DNA from: Oscarella lobularis
Lineage: Eukaryota > Porifera > Homoscleromorpha > Homosclerophorida > Oscarellidae
NCBI RefSeq assembly: GCF_947507565.1
Contig: NC_089187.1
Span: 2,046,001 to 2,110,000, forward strand
DNA: 64,000 nt
Reading direction: 5' to 3'
Part shown: piece after piece, positions 21,640 through 33,223 of the stretch
How positions within the stretch are numbered: the stretch's first letter is position 1
How the letters are laid out: each line of letters opens with the position of its first letter
Position numbers and translations under genes: made by a program
Notes under the pieces: model-generated
The model's input: the letters and a program-made list of their open reading frames with translations, nothing else
Database searches by the model: none
Told to the model about the DNA's origin: nothing

Positions 21640-23733
21640 ATGACGGAGGCTCCTGTCGATCGGGTCCCACCACGGATCGCCGTCGAACCGTGCCTTACTG
21701 CGTTACCACGAAATCGTGGTTTTCGATTATCTTGCCGCGCCAGCGAAGCAGACGTGACGTACCAGTGGTACTTTCGACCCGCTAAAAGCAGTGCCATCCA
21801 AAGTCCTATTTCTAAATCCCACAATTCTGATTTGGTTTTGAACCGATCTCAATCCATCGCTGGCTATTACTTTTGCGTGGTAACAAGCAAGCGTTCAGCG
21901 AAATTTGCTGTGTCGCAATTGGTCTCAGTTTTTGTGGGTAATACGGGCACTAGCTCTTTTCTAGTAATCGGTCTAACATGATTAATTTTTTTAGAATCGC
22001 CATGTCATGATTACGTCAACATGGAAAGGCATGTCTCTCCCGAAATGTCTCTATCCTCCGCGTCTTCGGATTCCCGTCCGGAATCTAGGGCAAGTGCCGA
22101 ACCACCACCGAAGAAGGTAAACTAAGGGATCGTGTTTGATTTTTTTATTCTTATATTTCTGTAGTCGAAAAAGAAAGCTGATTACAAGGTATATAAAGTG
22201 ATTATAGGAAGCACACAAAGCTGCAAATCTCTTTTTTATAGACGTGCAGCGGATCTGAAGCTGCTAATGATCCTGCAATAAGGAAGAAGATCTTGAATGC
22301 AGAAGAAAATCAATTAGATGCTTCAATTTTTTACACGCTTTTTCAGCGAATCGGCGCAGGAGAAGAAGATACGTTTGAACGAATTACAGACGATCTTGTG
22401 AAAAAGTTCAAGGACGGCGCTTGGTCACAAGAAGATGGGCACAGCGCTTTTTTTTCCGCCTGCCTTAATGGCTTGTTTCAATCATCACCACTGATGATTG
22501 AGCCCCAGTTTGGCATACGTCGAACAAGAGGGGATGGAAAAAAAGTGGATGCAAGACGAAAGAACAAAACTGACACTGCACTTCTTCTTAATGTCAGCGG
22601 AACCCTTTATCCAGTTCTCTTGATGGAAAGAAAAAGTGAGACTGATGCAAGTGACTCTGGTCGGTATGAGCTCCATAGGTGAGAAAGTGATTGATGTCAC
22701 AAGAGACAGAATGGAATTTTTCTATTAGGCACTATGAAATATTGCGAAAAGAGCACCTGGGAGTACGATCCGGAAGTTTTCCGTGTCTTGCTCTCGAGGT
22801 GGAGCCAAAGCGAGTGACCATGCACGGTTTTATTACTTTCAACGGGAACACCCTTCAGTCCGAAATAGCATTCGTCGCCAAACCGCTGGAGAGTGAAAGG
22901 AGCAATGCAGATATCATAACATTCCTTCAACGCCTTCGCGGAGGAGTGTTACAACTAGTGGAAGAATGGAAAAAGCATGACTATCAAATGCCCCTTATCC
23001 ACAACCCAGAGTTTGCTCCTGACAGGTTTGAAAATCGAAGAGGCTACTATAATACTTTTTTAAATAGAAAAATCTTTAGCTTCCGTCTGAGCGACAGCCA
23101 TTATGAAGGTTTATCTTGTTCTACCCCTCTAGACGTTTCGGGAAGAGCGTTCGAATGCGAAATATCGTCGCACACGGATAGAGAATTCGCTATCAAATTT
23201 GTTTTTGGTAAGTAGTTGCTCTGGTCTACAGTATTTGATACTCATAGTGTATGCTTTCTGCAGGCCACGATGGTCAGTATGGCGGCGATGTACATAAATC
23301 GATGGCATCAGCTAACTTGGCTCCACAATATCTTCATGAAGGATCGATACATTTCGGTCGCCCGACGCGCTATGTTGTGATGGAGATGGTCGAGTGGTCC
23401 ACTCTGAACGATTGGCTGAATTGCGATGATAGGATTCCGGCTGGAAACGTGATATCAAATCTGCAGCGTGCTTTGAATATTCTTCACGCGAACAAGCACG
23501 TGCACGGGGATTTTCGTCCATCAAATATTCTCGTCAGCGAAGAAGGTGAAATTCGTATGATAGATTTTGATTGGTCTTCCAGCAGCGCTACGAAGCGACA
23601 TTATCCCAAGCATCTGAATGGCAAGATTGTCTGGCCTGCTTCGCCAGGAGATAAGCTAGCAGAAGTTCACGATTGGTTCTTCTGTGCATCCATCAAAGCA
23701 CAGATCAGAGCAAAGCTAGAGGAGGAGCAGTAA
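21640..23733 (+). CDS. Immunoglobulin domain - putative nuclease-like - FunK1-like kinase fusion
   Basis: Seven exons join in phase. The first (ATG 21640) encodes an Ig fold: FRLSCRAS, YQWYF and a YYFCVV cysteine. A serine-rich linker (SSASSDSRPES) and a basic segment follow. The 22293-22682 exon encodes a helical region and a beta-strand ending LYPVLLMERKSE, whose E-x-K could be the core of a PD-(D/E)xK nuclease fold. The next strand-rich region (SFPCLALEVEPKRVTMHGF) resembles the part that precedes FunK1-type kinases. The last exon has kinase features: EFAIKF (lysine strand), VVMEM hinge, VHGDFRPSNILV (catalytic loop, 23500-23532) and MIDFDWSS (metal-binding loop), then YPKHLNGKIVWP typical of FunK1-like proteins. 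No signal peptide is seen at this start. Kinase-fold assignment is strong; the nuclease is a hypothesis. An upstream exon cannot be excluded. Confidence 0.65.
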
Positions 23734-24318
23734 GAAGCTGGCGGACAGTTGTCAAATTGTCTTCTCCTGTGTCTGACATTGTGGTGTATATTTGAATTGT
23801 AGAAGATTATTGTATCGAATCGTTTTTTTAGATAGTATAAATTGTCTGTCACGTGTTACCTGTGTGCGCACGCAACGCTCGCGAGTCTTGGCACCAGAGA
23901 TCTCTGTTGTCACGGTTCTTGCGCGCTCTCCGCTTTCAACAGCTCTAATCAGGATGGCTGTTTTAGAAACGATTGTCGTACCGTTATGGTCTCCGGGTTT
24001 TCTGCTATCTCTGAACGGAATCAGTCTATCGTAGAGACGGCTTTTCCTGTTACGGCAGTTACATAGGAAGCCGCCAAGCGAATACCGAATGCGTCAGTAC
24101 AGTACTCGCAATCGAATGTGCACTAGAGCTAGGAGTAGATCGCGTCACCCGTCACATGGCTTTCACCGGGCCCCACCGTCGTCAAGGAACACAAGGCGCA
24201 TCGTCATTGACTCCGTTTGGGCCGTACGTGGTTCGTCTAAGAAACTCTTCAACTATATTCATTGTCCACCCCGTTGGCTGTGTGCCTTTTCCATGACTTG
24301 TTTCTCTTTTCACTTGCG
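23734..24318. other. 3' flank and unassigned sequence
   Basis: Holds the probable 3' UTR of the Ig-kinase gene. Short ORFs at 23792-24066 and 24089-24358 on the + strand, and the tail of a minus ORF, match nothing recognised. The junction with duplicated ABCB6 sequence lies at 24319. Confidence 0.4.
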
Positions 24319-25620
24319 GCTGTATCATTCTAAAACAAACGAAATGACGAGTGAGTAGTTCGATACATAAGAGACGTGACGAACCTATAGTAGGTTCCAA
24401 ACCAATTGAGCGGTTGATAGAGCTGAAGGACGTACGTAATAAAAAGAACAAAGTCTCCCACCTAAAAATATGAAAATAAGAAGTTACACATGGCGGAATA
24501 ATGAATATATGAACCGTTCGAGCTCCATCTGAAACCTCCTTAGCACACAGTAGACACCCAGCCAATAAACCAACGGTAATAATTAAATTTTGCATCGAGT
24601 TGAGAACAACCAAAGAAGCCAACGACTTTCGTTCGTGAACCTGAAGAAAACATCAAAAAAAACGCTTAAAAACTCAAAAGACGATTTCTTGTGCCTGGTA
24701 TTCGAGAAGAGACTTCTGAAAACGATTCACTTCGTAATTTTCAGCGTTGTAGTATTTCACCTTTGAAGGAAAGATGGTCGGCTCGTCGCAAAGTATTAGT
24801 TAATTAACAATGTGTATACCGTTTCAAAATTTAGAAGAGAGTCGACCGCTTTCTGTCGCGTCTCGTTGTCTAATTGATTCGTGCCTCGCCTGTGTCGTGT
24901 GCGCCATTCGGTTATAACAATCGTAGCAACTAGAAAGAATTCAATAGAAATTAATGATTCCTTACATTGCTAGTACACTACTCACCCAAATACAGAGTCA
25001 TAGTCACAAAGACGATCAGACCAAACCATAAATTGAAGGCGACGATGAAGTAGACAATAGAAATGGCAATGTCGACGATTGTAGGAGCGATATTAAACAG
25101 CACATATCTTAATTAATTAATTAATTAATTGAAAAAATCATAGTCTACGTTTCTAACTAAACGAACTCACGTCAATAAATTGTTTATGCTCTGCGTGCCG
25201 CGATCCATTACGCGCAGAACTTCGCCCGTTTTCCGACCCAAGTGCCATCGAAGAGACAAGCTATGGAACATATACCACTGACTACGAGCCCACTCCCAAG
25301 ATTCTATCCTCACTTGTGAAGATGCTTGAATAGGTCGACTTGAACTGTTTGACTCGTATACTGCTGAACTGAAATCCACGTCAGACTTCTCAGACTGTTC
25401 AGAACTCCCGTGGATCCTATATTGTTCAACGAACGGAGATTAGAAAAGTCCGCGAGATCGCGTTGCGTTTACCTGCTCCTTGTACAAAACGCATGGCAAC
25501 GTAGGTGAGAATTAATCTCCAAGGAAACGGAATCGAATAGGCTTCCCCTCCGAGTTTGACATTGAAATAGGATGACGTATTGGCAGGAGCACTGCCTAGC
25601 GCATCAACTGCAAAGGAGAA
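24319..25620 (-). pseudogene. Partial duplicate of ABCB6 (membrane-domain exons only)
   Basis: Nearly identical, introns included, to 39430-40715 of the complete ABCB6 gene. It contains the exons for [21 protein letters not shown], the [20 protein letters not shown] helix region, [27 protein letters not shown], and the start of the segment leading to the ATP-binding domain. Both the N-terminal TMD0 exons and the whole nucleotide-binding domain are missing. The left end changes abruptly to unrelated sequence. The right end abuts a ZNF330 remnant. Low divergence in introns points to a recent duplication. It cannot encode a working transporter. Confidence 0.85.
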
Positions 25621-25639
25621 CGACAAGGCATCGAAATGA

Positions 25640-26135
25640 GAGAGCCTTCCTCTTCTCTGTTTTCCCCCACGCGTGTACTGACGACCGAGACGATTGCACG
25701 AAGAACCTAGGAAAACAGATCTCGCTTTGCCCCTATGTACTCTTCGCTTCTCACATTTCGTCGTTTCTGCATCTAAGTACTGTACTGATCGCCTTCGCAC
25801 GGGCAGACGCGACCACCTTCAATATTCTCAATAAAGACGATTTCTCCCTCCTCTCCCTCACTGAACTTAACCCACCATGATCCCACACTCCTCTTTCGCA
25901 TTCGGCGCAAACGACCTCGGCCAACGAATTCACCCAACTTCACGATCATTTGCGCCTACAGTACTACCATGACCCAGTTCGACGAATGATCGGCTAGAGA
26001 ACGCGTCAAAGCGCCGCTTCTAATCTCTTTCTGCCGCAAACGCTGCTTGTCGGCCTTTTCTCGAGCGACCTTAGGAATTCGAATAGATTGATAGCCCGGA
26101 TGTGGACGGACGCTATGGCACCAGATATAAGGCGG
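25640..26135 (-). pseudogene. ZNF330 remnant
   Basis: Recognisable pieces in the family order: [32 protein letters not shown] and a first-exon piece ADKQRLRQKEIRSGALTRSLADH. The exons for the middle zinc-binding modules and the acidic tail are missing, and the remaining exons are joined by deletions. It lies between the ABCB6 fragment and the second Roc-COR gene, the place that intact or near-intact ZNF330 occupies in the other two blocks. Confidence 0.8.
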
Positions 26136-26316
26136 AGAGAATTGCAAGAATGATTAAACTAAAACCGTTCAAGTTGGATGATAAGAGATTATGAAAAAAC
26201 AGCATTGCGATCTATCAAAGTTAGAAAAATAGTAGAAAAATAGAAGCAAAACACGGTTACGTAAACGTTACGTCTACCTAGACAGAAACGTGCGTTTTCA
26301 TATTCTGTACGCATTT

Positions 26317-29300
26317 CTACGAGTATGGTGACGTCACTTTTTTGTACTTCTCTTGGATGACTCTCTTGCTTATACATGACTCTGTACATGCAAGCAACAC
26401 CTTTTTCACCAGAGGTTGCTCCGTTTCCGCCATCCATTTCTCCAACGCTCGTTGAAGGCTCACTTTGTTGCTATGGTTTCCTCGCCGTATTTCCTCCACG
26501 GTTTCCGCCGACAACAGGAAACAGCAGATCTCTTCCCATTTCGAGCTCGCTCCCGAACAAATCGCCACAATCAGATCTCTGCAAACGACGTCGTCGTCGG
26601 CGGGGAAACCGGCTCCGTGCTCCGGATCTCCGTCTCGAATGCGGCGAGGAAAGCGAAGAGAGCTAATTCGAATGTGAGGATACGTGCCATCGCGAACTTT
26701 TCTGGCTTTTACAATTACAGCGCTGTCCTTGATTGATTGCGCGACGTCGACCCTTTCGTACACGGCCACCTCCGAACTGTGATTCTGAAGATCGTTGCTG
26801 TCCAAATAGCACCATTCCATTGAAGTACCATTGGCTTTATCGCTTCGAACCGACTCGACGGTGCGCTTCACGTCTTTGAGCATAGCCTTTGCGAAGCATT
26901 CGCCTCCTTTCGAGCAGCGCACGATCACGTCGACAGCATCGTTTTCATTCGTTATTTCGACGAGACATTCGACCAAATGACTTTGACCGGAGGCCTCAAG
27001 TTTGAAGCCGTTTTTCCACAGAATCATGCGATATCCCGCAATGGCGGCGCAGCGACTTTGAAAAACGGGAAAAAGCGGCGGTGGAATGACATCCGTCTTA
27101 GGCTGGCAAACTCGGTAGCGGCGACCGCGGTAGACGACCATGTCGTCTCTCTTCTCCCACACACGAGCCGGTTTCGATTCTTTAATTAGGCAAGGAACGT
27201 GATAGGAGTGAGGACCGTCTTTACCTTCAATTTTGCAAATAAGATCAAGAGTGACCATCACTGGAATTGCATCATCTACGGCGAACGACACACACGGACG
27301 ATTTCGTTCCGATTGCTTTACTTGAAATAACTCGAGTGCTACTTTTATGTCCTCTCGATTCACTCGGCCTGTGTCGCTGTTGACGGCGCTGATGTAGAAC
27401 TCGTCGGGATCGGAGAGGATCGGCCCCAGAAGATTGGTTACCAAAACGGACGGCTGTACATAAATTTGGTCAAGAGTGCGGAAGTACAGAATCTGCAAAA
27501 ATGCAAGTTTTGGCGCTAATCAAGAACCTAGACATAATAGCTTACAGTTCCCGAGTCGTGAAGATTTTGGGCCAATAATTCAACTGGAAAGTCTTTGATG
27601 AGGGGTCGACTAAGACGCTCTTCAATAGCTCGTCGAAATTCTTTCAAGTTCAGTAATTTGTCCTCTGTGACAGAACGGTTTAAAATGAGCGATCTGCAAT
27701 TCTCGCACACTTTGGGAACAGGATCCGCTCTCTACGACAAAAGCCGTGTAGCAGTTCGTAAAGGCAAGAACTTGAGCTATCTATACCTGAATAAGTTCGT
27801 CCCTGATTCTCTTCAGTTCGCAGCGAAACGATTTCATAGCTTGCGACTGTGCCTTCTTGCAGTCCACTTCGACAACGCCGCCCAAACAGAAGATTCCCTC
27901 AAACTCTTTAACAAGACTTGTGACGTGAATTCGAAATGCGCCCGATGGCTTAATGCTATCATCGGGATTGACTCCCGTTCTCTTGTTCCCAACGACAATA
28001 ATCGTGATGCCGGAGACGATTAATTTTCTAGCCGACTTCAAAAAAGCAAGCCATCGTCTCACTTCCGATATCACTTCTTTCATTGCCCGCTTTTTGCCAT
28101 TTCCATCGTCTAGGTTGACGACGCACATGAACATGGTCAAAGCAAAGCGAAAAAGAATAGCGTGGGCGACGCGGAACGGGTACTGACCGCCAAAGTCCCA
28201 GATGGACATCAGTCCCACCCCGTCCACTTGCTTGTTGTGAACATCGACGCCGGCCGTTCGATCGAGTTCGTCTGATTGGCTCTCGTCCGACGGCGGTGTG
28301 GTGCCACACAGAGAATTTGTGAGTGTCGTTTTGCCCGCCATCGGTTCGCCGATGAGACACGTTTGAACGCATTCTGGCTGAACTCGCTCGCTGTCAAGCC
28401 GGAATGATAACATTTGCTCCTAAAAATATTTTGTAAGAAGTATTAAAAATGTGAAACAAGCAAAACGCAAGAGCTTACATATTTGGCTTGTAGAAGCATT
28501 TGCCCTTCGCCGTCAGCTGTCTCGTGAGGTTTCATTTCATCCTGATTACAAAATCATAAACCGATGCCGTTTTTCTTTGATGTCAGCTTACATCATTTTC
28601 AGCCTCGAGTGATAGACCGAGATTCAGCAAATATTGAAGAACAGATGTCCTTACTGACGATGAAATATATGCTATATCCCTTCCATAAAGATGCAGCAAC
28701 GAGTTTCCTTTCTGAAACATTAGAATCGCCCAAATATGCTTATGTTTAGGAAGATAATCTACCTTATCGACTACTTGGTAATTTGCATTGTGCTGCACAA
28801 ACCATTGCAAATTTTCCAGATTTGAGCACCGCATGATTGGTGTATGTCCCTCCTAAAACTTTTCATTAGCAAAAACAAAAGCTTGATTGCGTGTGACGCA
28901 TCACCTCATCCTTGTCCTCCAGATTCATCCCATGACGAAATAGATAATTGAGAGAAAATGCAGAGCCATACCGGGCAGCCCAGTGAAAAACACCAGGCGT
29001 TGTACCAACAAGAAGTCCTTCAGCAACAAAGGAATCAAACACTTCTCTCTCTTTATTGCTTTTGATTTCCTGCGACAAGAAGATCACACAGACTAAACAG
29101 AAAAGTACAGCCATTGCCGCAATACATGTTGAAGAAGCGCCAATCCAGAAAATTCAATTTTCAGCTCCGCAATGGCTTTTGCAATATCCGGGTCTCCATT
29201 CTCAATCACTTTCAGCAACAAAGTGCTTCCAATCTAAAACGGCTTTACACAAAATGAACTTTCGTTACTATCAAAAACTTGCTGGACATCCAACTCTAAT

Positions 29301-30710
29301 AACTTTCTTGCAAATCCGAAATTCTTCGAACGACAAGCCAAAGATAATGGTGTCCATTCGCGCTACACACATGCCAAGATAAGATAGAGACATCATCAGG
29401 TACGAAAAATCCTACCCATAGAAAAGAAGCCTTCTCTTCAACTAGTATCTTTGCGCAAGGTAATCTTTTGACTAGCAGGGCTAAGAAATCAAGTCGATCA
29501 CTCTCTTCTTTTTGATTTGATTGAGCCAAGAAATGAAACACGTTCCAATTGAAATTCTACAAATATTTTAGAACAGAAAGTTAAAATCAGCCGCTTACAT
29601 CTGTTTTTGAAAGCTCAAATCCTCTTTTAACCAGCCAATCAACAACGTCAATTTGTACACCGTCAGTAGCCCAGTGAATTGCTGTTCGTCCAAACTAAAG
29701 AAGCGTAAAAAGACTTGAACTCTTGCATTTGCGCACTTTCATTATTTTTTGTGACAAACCTTTCCTCTGTAGTTTGGATTGAGTTGATCACTTTTTCTTT
29801 GCTCGTTCTTCATTTCTTTAAGCCAAAATTCGACCATTTTTAGCCCGCCAGCACAAGCGTAGAAAAAGAGAGGAGCCTATAAGGTAGGCAATTCATAAAG
29901 TTAATAAATAAATAAATAAATAAATCTTCTTTCTTTTCCGTCATCCCGTTCATCTTCATAAGCATTTGCTTCCTTCATTAATCTTTTTGCTATCTGAATC
30001 CGTCCATTTGCAAATGCCAACTTCAAGGCTGTGTCTCCACTCTAAACATGATAATCTTCTCAAAAGTTGTGTGATACACCAATGACACTGTATATTACTG
30101 GTGTATCATGTGAAATCCTTGCTCCATTCGCTAGAAGAAATTCCACGGCAGATTCGTCACCAATAACACAAGCCAGCATCAGAGGTGTAAGATCCACCTG
30201 AGTCAATATTTCAAGCAGTTGTGCAAGAAAGACTTGAAGCAATCTCACCTTCACCCCCCCAAAATAACAATGTGATGTGCTGTTCTTAATAAAGCAATTC
30301 CGATCATTGATTGTCAGCTCTCGTCTAATCAATTCCTTCAAAATCTCGTTTTCTCTTTTCAACACTGCAACATGTATCAACGTCCACCTGAAGCCCTACA
30401 AATCTCATTCAACATTCCGTATACAGTATGTAAAAAATCACCACCCTTATCTGATCTTCTCCACAAATCAATTCTTTATCTCTGTACACTCGACTCAAAT
30501 CGACTTTTCCACGTGAAAGAATTTCTTTCACATTTCGCGAATCTCCGTTTTCCACGCATTGATAAAGGCGTTCTTCTTCTTCTTCGCTACAAAATAAATC
30601 GTTTCGTTCTCGAGAATCGGACGCCAAACCCTACTCACTCCCAGTCGCTTTCTTCGTCGGATGAGATTCCGTTAAACTCTCCCGAATCTTCGTCGCTGTC
30701 TGCCTTGTCG
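26317..30710 (-). CDS. Ankyrin-Roc-COR-death-like protein, copy 2
   Basis: Minus-strand exons. From about 30710 down they encode an acidic N-terminus (SSDEESDW) and ankyrin repeats: TPLMLACVIGDESAVEFLLANGA, SGDTALKLAFANGR, FGRTAIHWATDG, GVFHWAARYGSAFSL, HTPIMRCSNLEN and GNSLLHLYG. Exon 27781-28413 encodes a Roc GTPase with P-loop GEPMAGKTTL, switch DFGGQ and VGNKRTG. COR-A follows (27553-27735, LLAQNLHDSGT). The last exon carries ILYFRTLDQIY, the COR-B-like region and one death-like fold (SKWEEICCFLLSAETV), with the stop at 26317. Domain order resembles DAPK1 without its kinase. Such proteins are GTP-regulated scaffolds; a cell-death or defence role is inference. No in-frame ATG was found ahead of the first acidic exon (a stop lies just upstream), so the true start is unknown. 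Confidence 0.75.
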
Positions 30711-30924
30711 CTACTAGACAATTAATGATTGATAGCCATATGAGTCCCCCCAAACACTTGAAATTAAGTCCTGCTGTTTATTTAGATATACTACCATTAC
30801 CTGCTCTTCGCTGCTTCTCTTGATCTCTTCATGATGATCTCTTCTTCGTAGGTGTACGTATACTGACCAGGTCGCAAAAAAAAGGAGGTATTTATGGAAA
30901 CTCTGAGACCCCCCCGTGCGAGTC

Positions 30925-31105
30925 CCCGATTGAGACGAGATAGCGGGTCCGGTCCCTTTCATATTGAGATAAGGCCGGTCCCCGATTGAGAAATAGAGAA
31001 ATCCCCATTGAAACATAAGGGGATTCCCATCGGACCCTCATTGAGACAAGGGGTCCTTCCCATTGAGATATAGCAGGTCCTGAATTGAAACTCGGACATC
31101 GTGGG
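30925..31105. repeat. Degenerate tandem repeat, about 25-30 bp unit
   Basis: ATTGAGAYAWAG...GGTCC-like units recur about seven times with indels (for example at 30931, 30961, 30984, 31048 and 31060). No protein is preserved across units. It lies between the Roc-COR copy 2 start and the next duplicated block. Confidence 0.55.
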
Positions 31106-31203
31106 CTCGTATAATGAAACCTACTGGGATTGTTCAAGTTGTCTATATAAGCTAGGTAATTAATGATAGCCAAACGTAGACGACTGTGCCAAGAAAGTCG
31201 TTT

Positions 31204-31362
31204 ATGATCAGCTCGTGTTCGTCCGACGAATCGATCGCCGAGGAGTTTGCACCGGTAGTGATTCATTGGGCCAACAGCAAACGCCCTCCCACGAAGAAGA
31301 GTAAATTCACGGGGACTTTCGGGCGACGAATGTTCGTGTCAAAGAACACGGCAGCGTCATGA
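31204..31362 (+). CDS. Small open frame, 52 residues, uncertain
   Basis: Begins MISSCSSDESIAEEFAPVV and continues HWANSKRPPTKKSKFTG to a TGA at 31360. The composition looks coding-like and could be a first exon, but no downstream exon or family was recognised. It faces away from Roc-COR copy 2 and toward the orphan ENTPD exon. Confidence 0.2.
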   Translation: MISSCSSDESIAEEFAPVVIHWANSKRPPTKKSKFTGTFGRRMFVSKNTAAS

Positions 31363-31504
31363 ATGTGGATTTTATTTGGCCGAGCGAAAAGCGGACGTGT
31401 ATATTATCCCCGAAGTCTCAATCCAGAAATTAACGGATCTTCTTCGTCTGAGAGTCTCAGAAAGGAAGATCATGATCTCTAATATGTCATTTGAGTTCTC
31501 TTTT

Positions 31505-31592
31505 AGTTGAAAAACAAAACTAATGCCGTTGAAATCAGCTGGGCTCTGGAAGCCGGGCTCTCCTACATACTGGATGACAAAACGGATACATA
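31505..31592 (+). pseudogene. Orphan copy of the last ENTPD exon
   Basis: The acceptor TTTTAG and the exon reading LKNKTNAVEISWALEAGL...DDKTDT-stop match the last exon of the nucleotidase at 18300-18386. No other ENTPD exon is present upstream. Flanking sequence leads straight into the second ZNF330 copy, as at the original locus, so this marks the left edge of a duplicated block. Confidence 0.88.
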
Positions 31593-31637
31593 AGGACGCG
31601 TTTCTACTTTTCGATATAAGACAATAAAACGACTGTA

Positions 31638-33034
<1,397 letters not shown>

Positions 33035-33223
33035 GGAGAAAAAATACAGTATTTACTAAAACCGTTCGAGTAAAAAAAAGAAATGTTCAAGTCAGGTAAA
33101 AACAGTAGAAATAGCAAGACAGCAATGTATCAAAGTTATTTGAAAATAGAGGTAGCAGAACACGGTACAGTAATATGTAAATACTACGTCCACAAACACA
33201 GAAACGTGCGTTTTCATACCTTT

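Noticed and set aside
24089-24358. + strand ORF at the left edge of the ABCB6 fragment
   Set aside because: It crosses the duplication junction, so it is a chance fusion of unrelated sequence.
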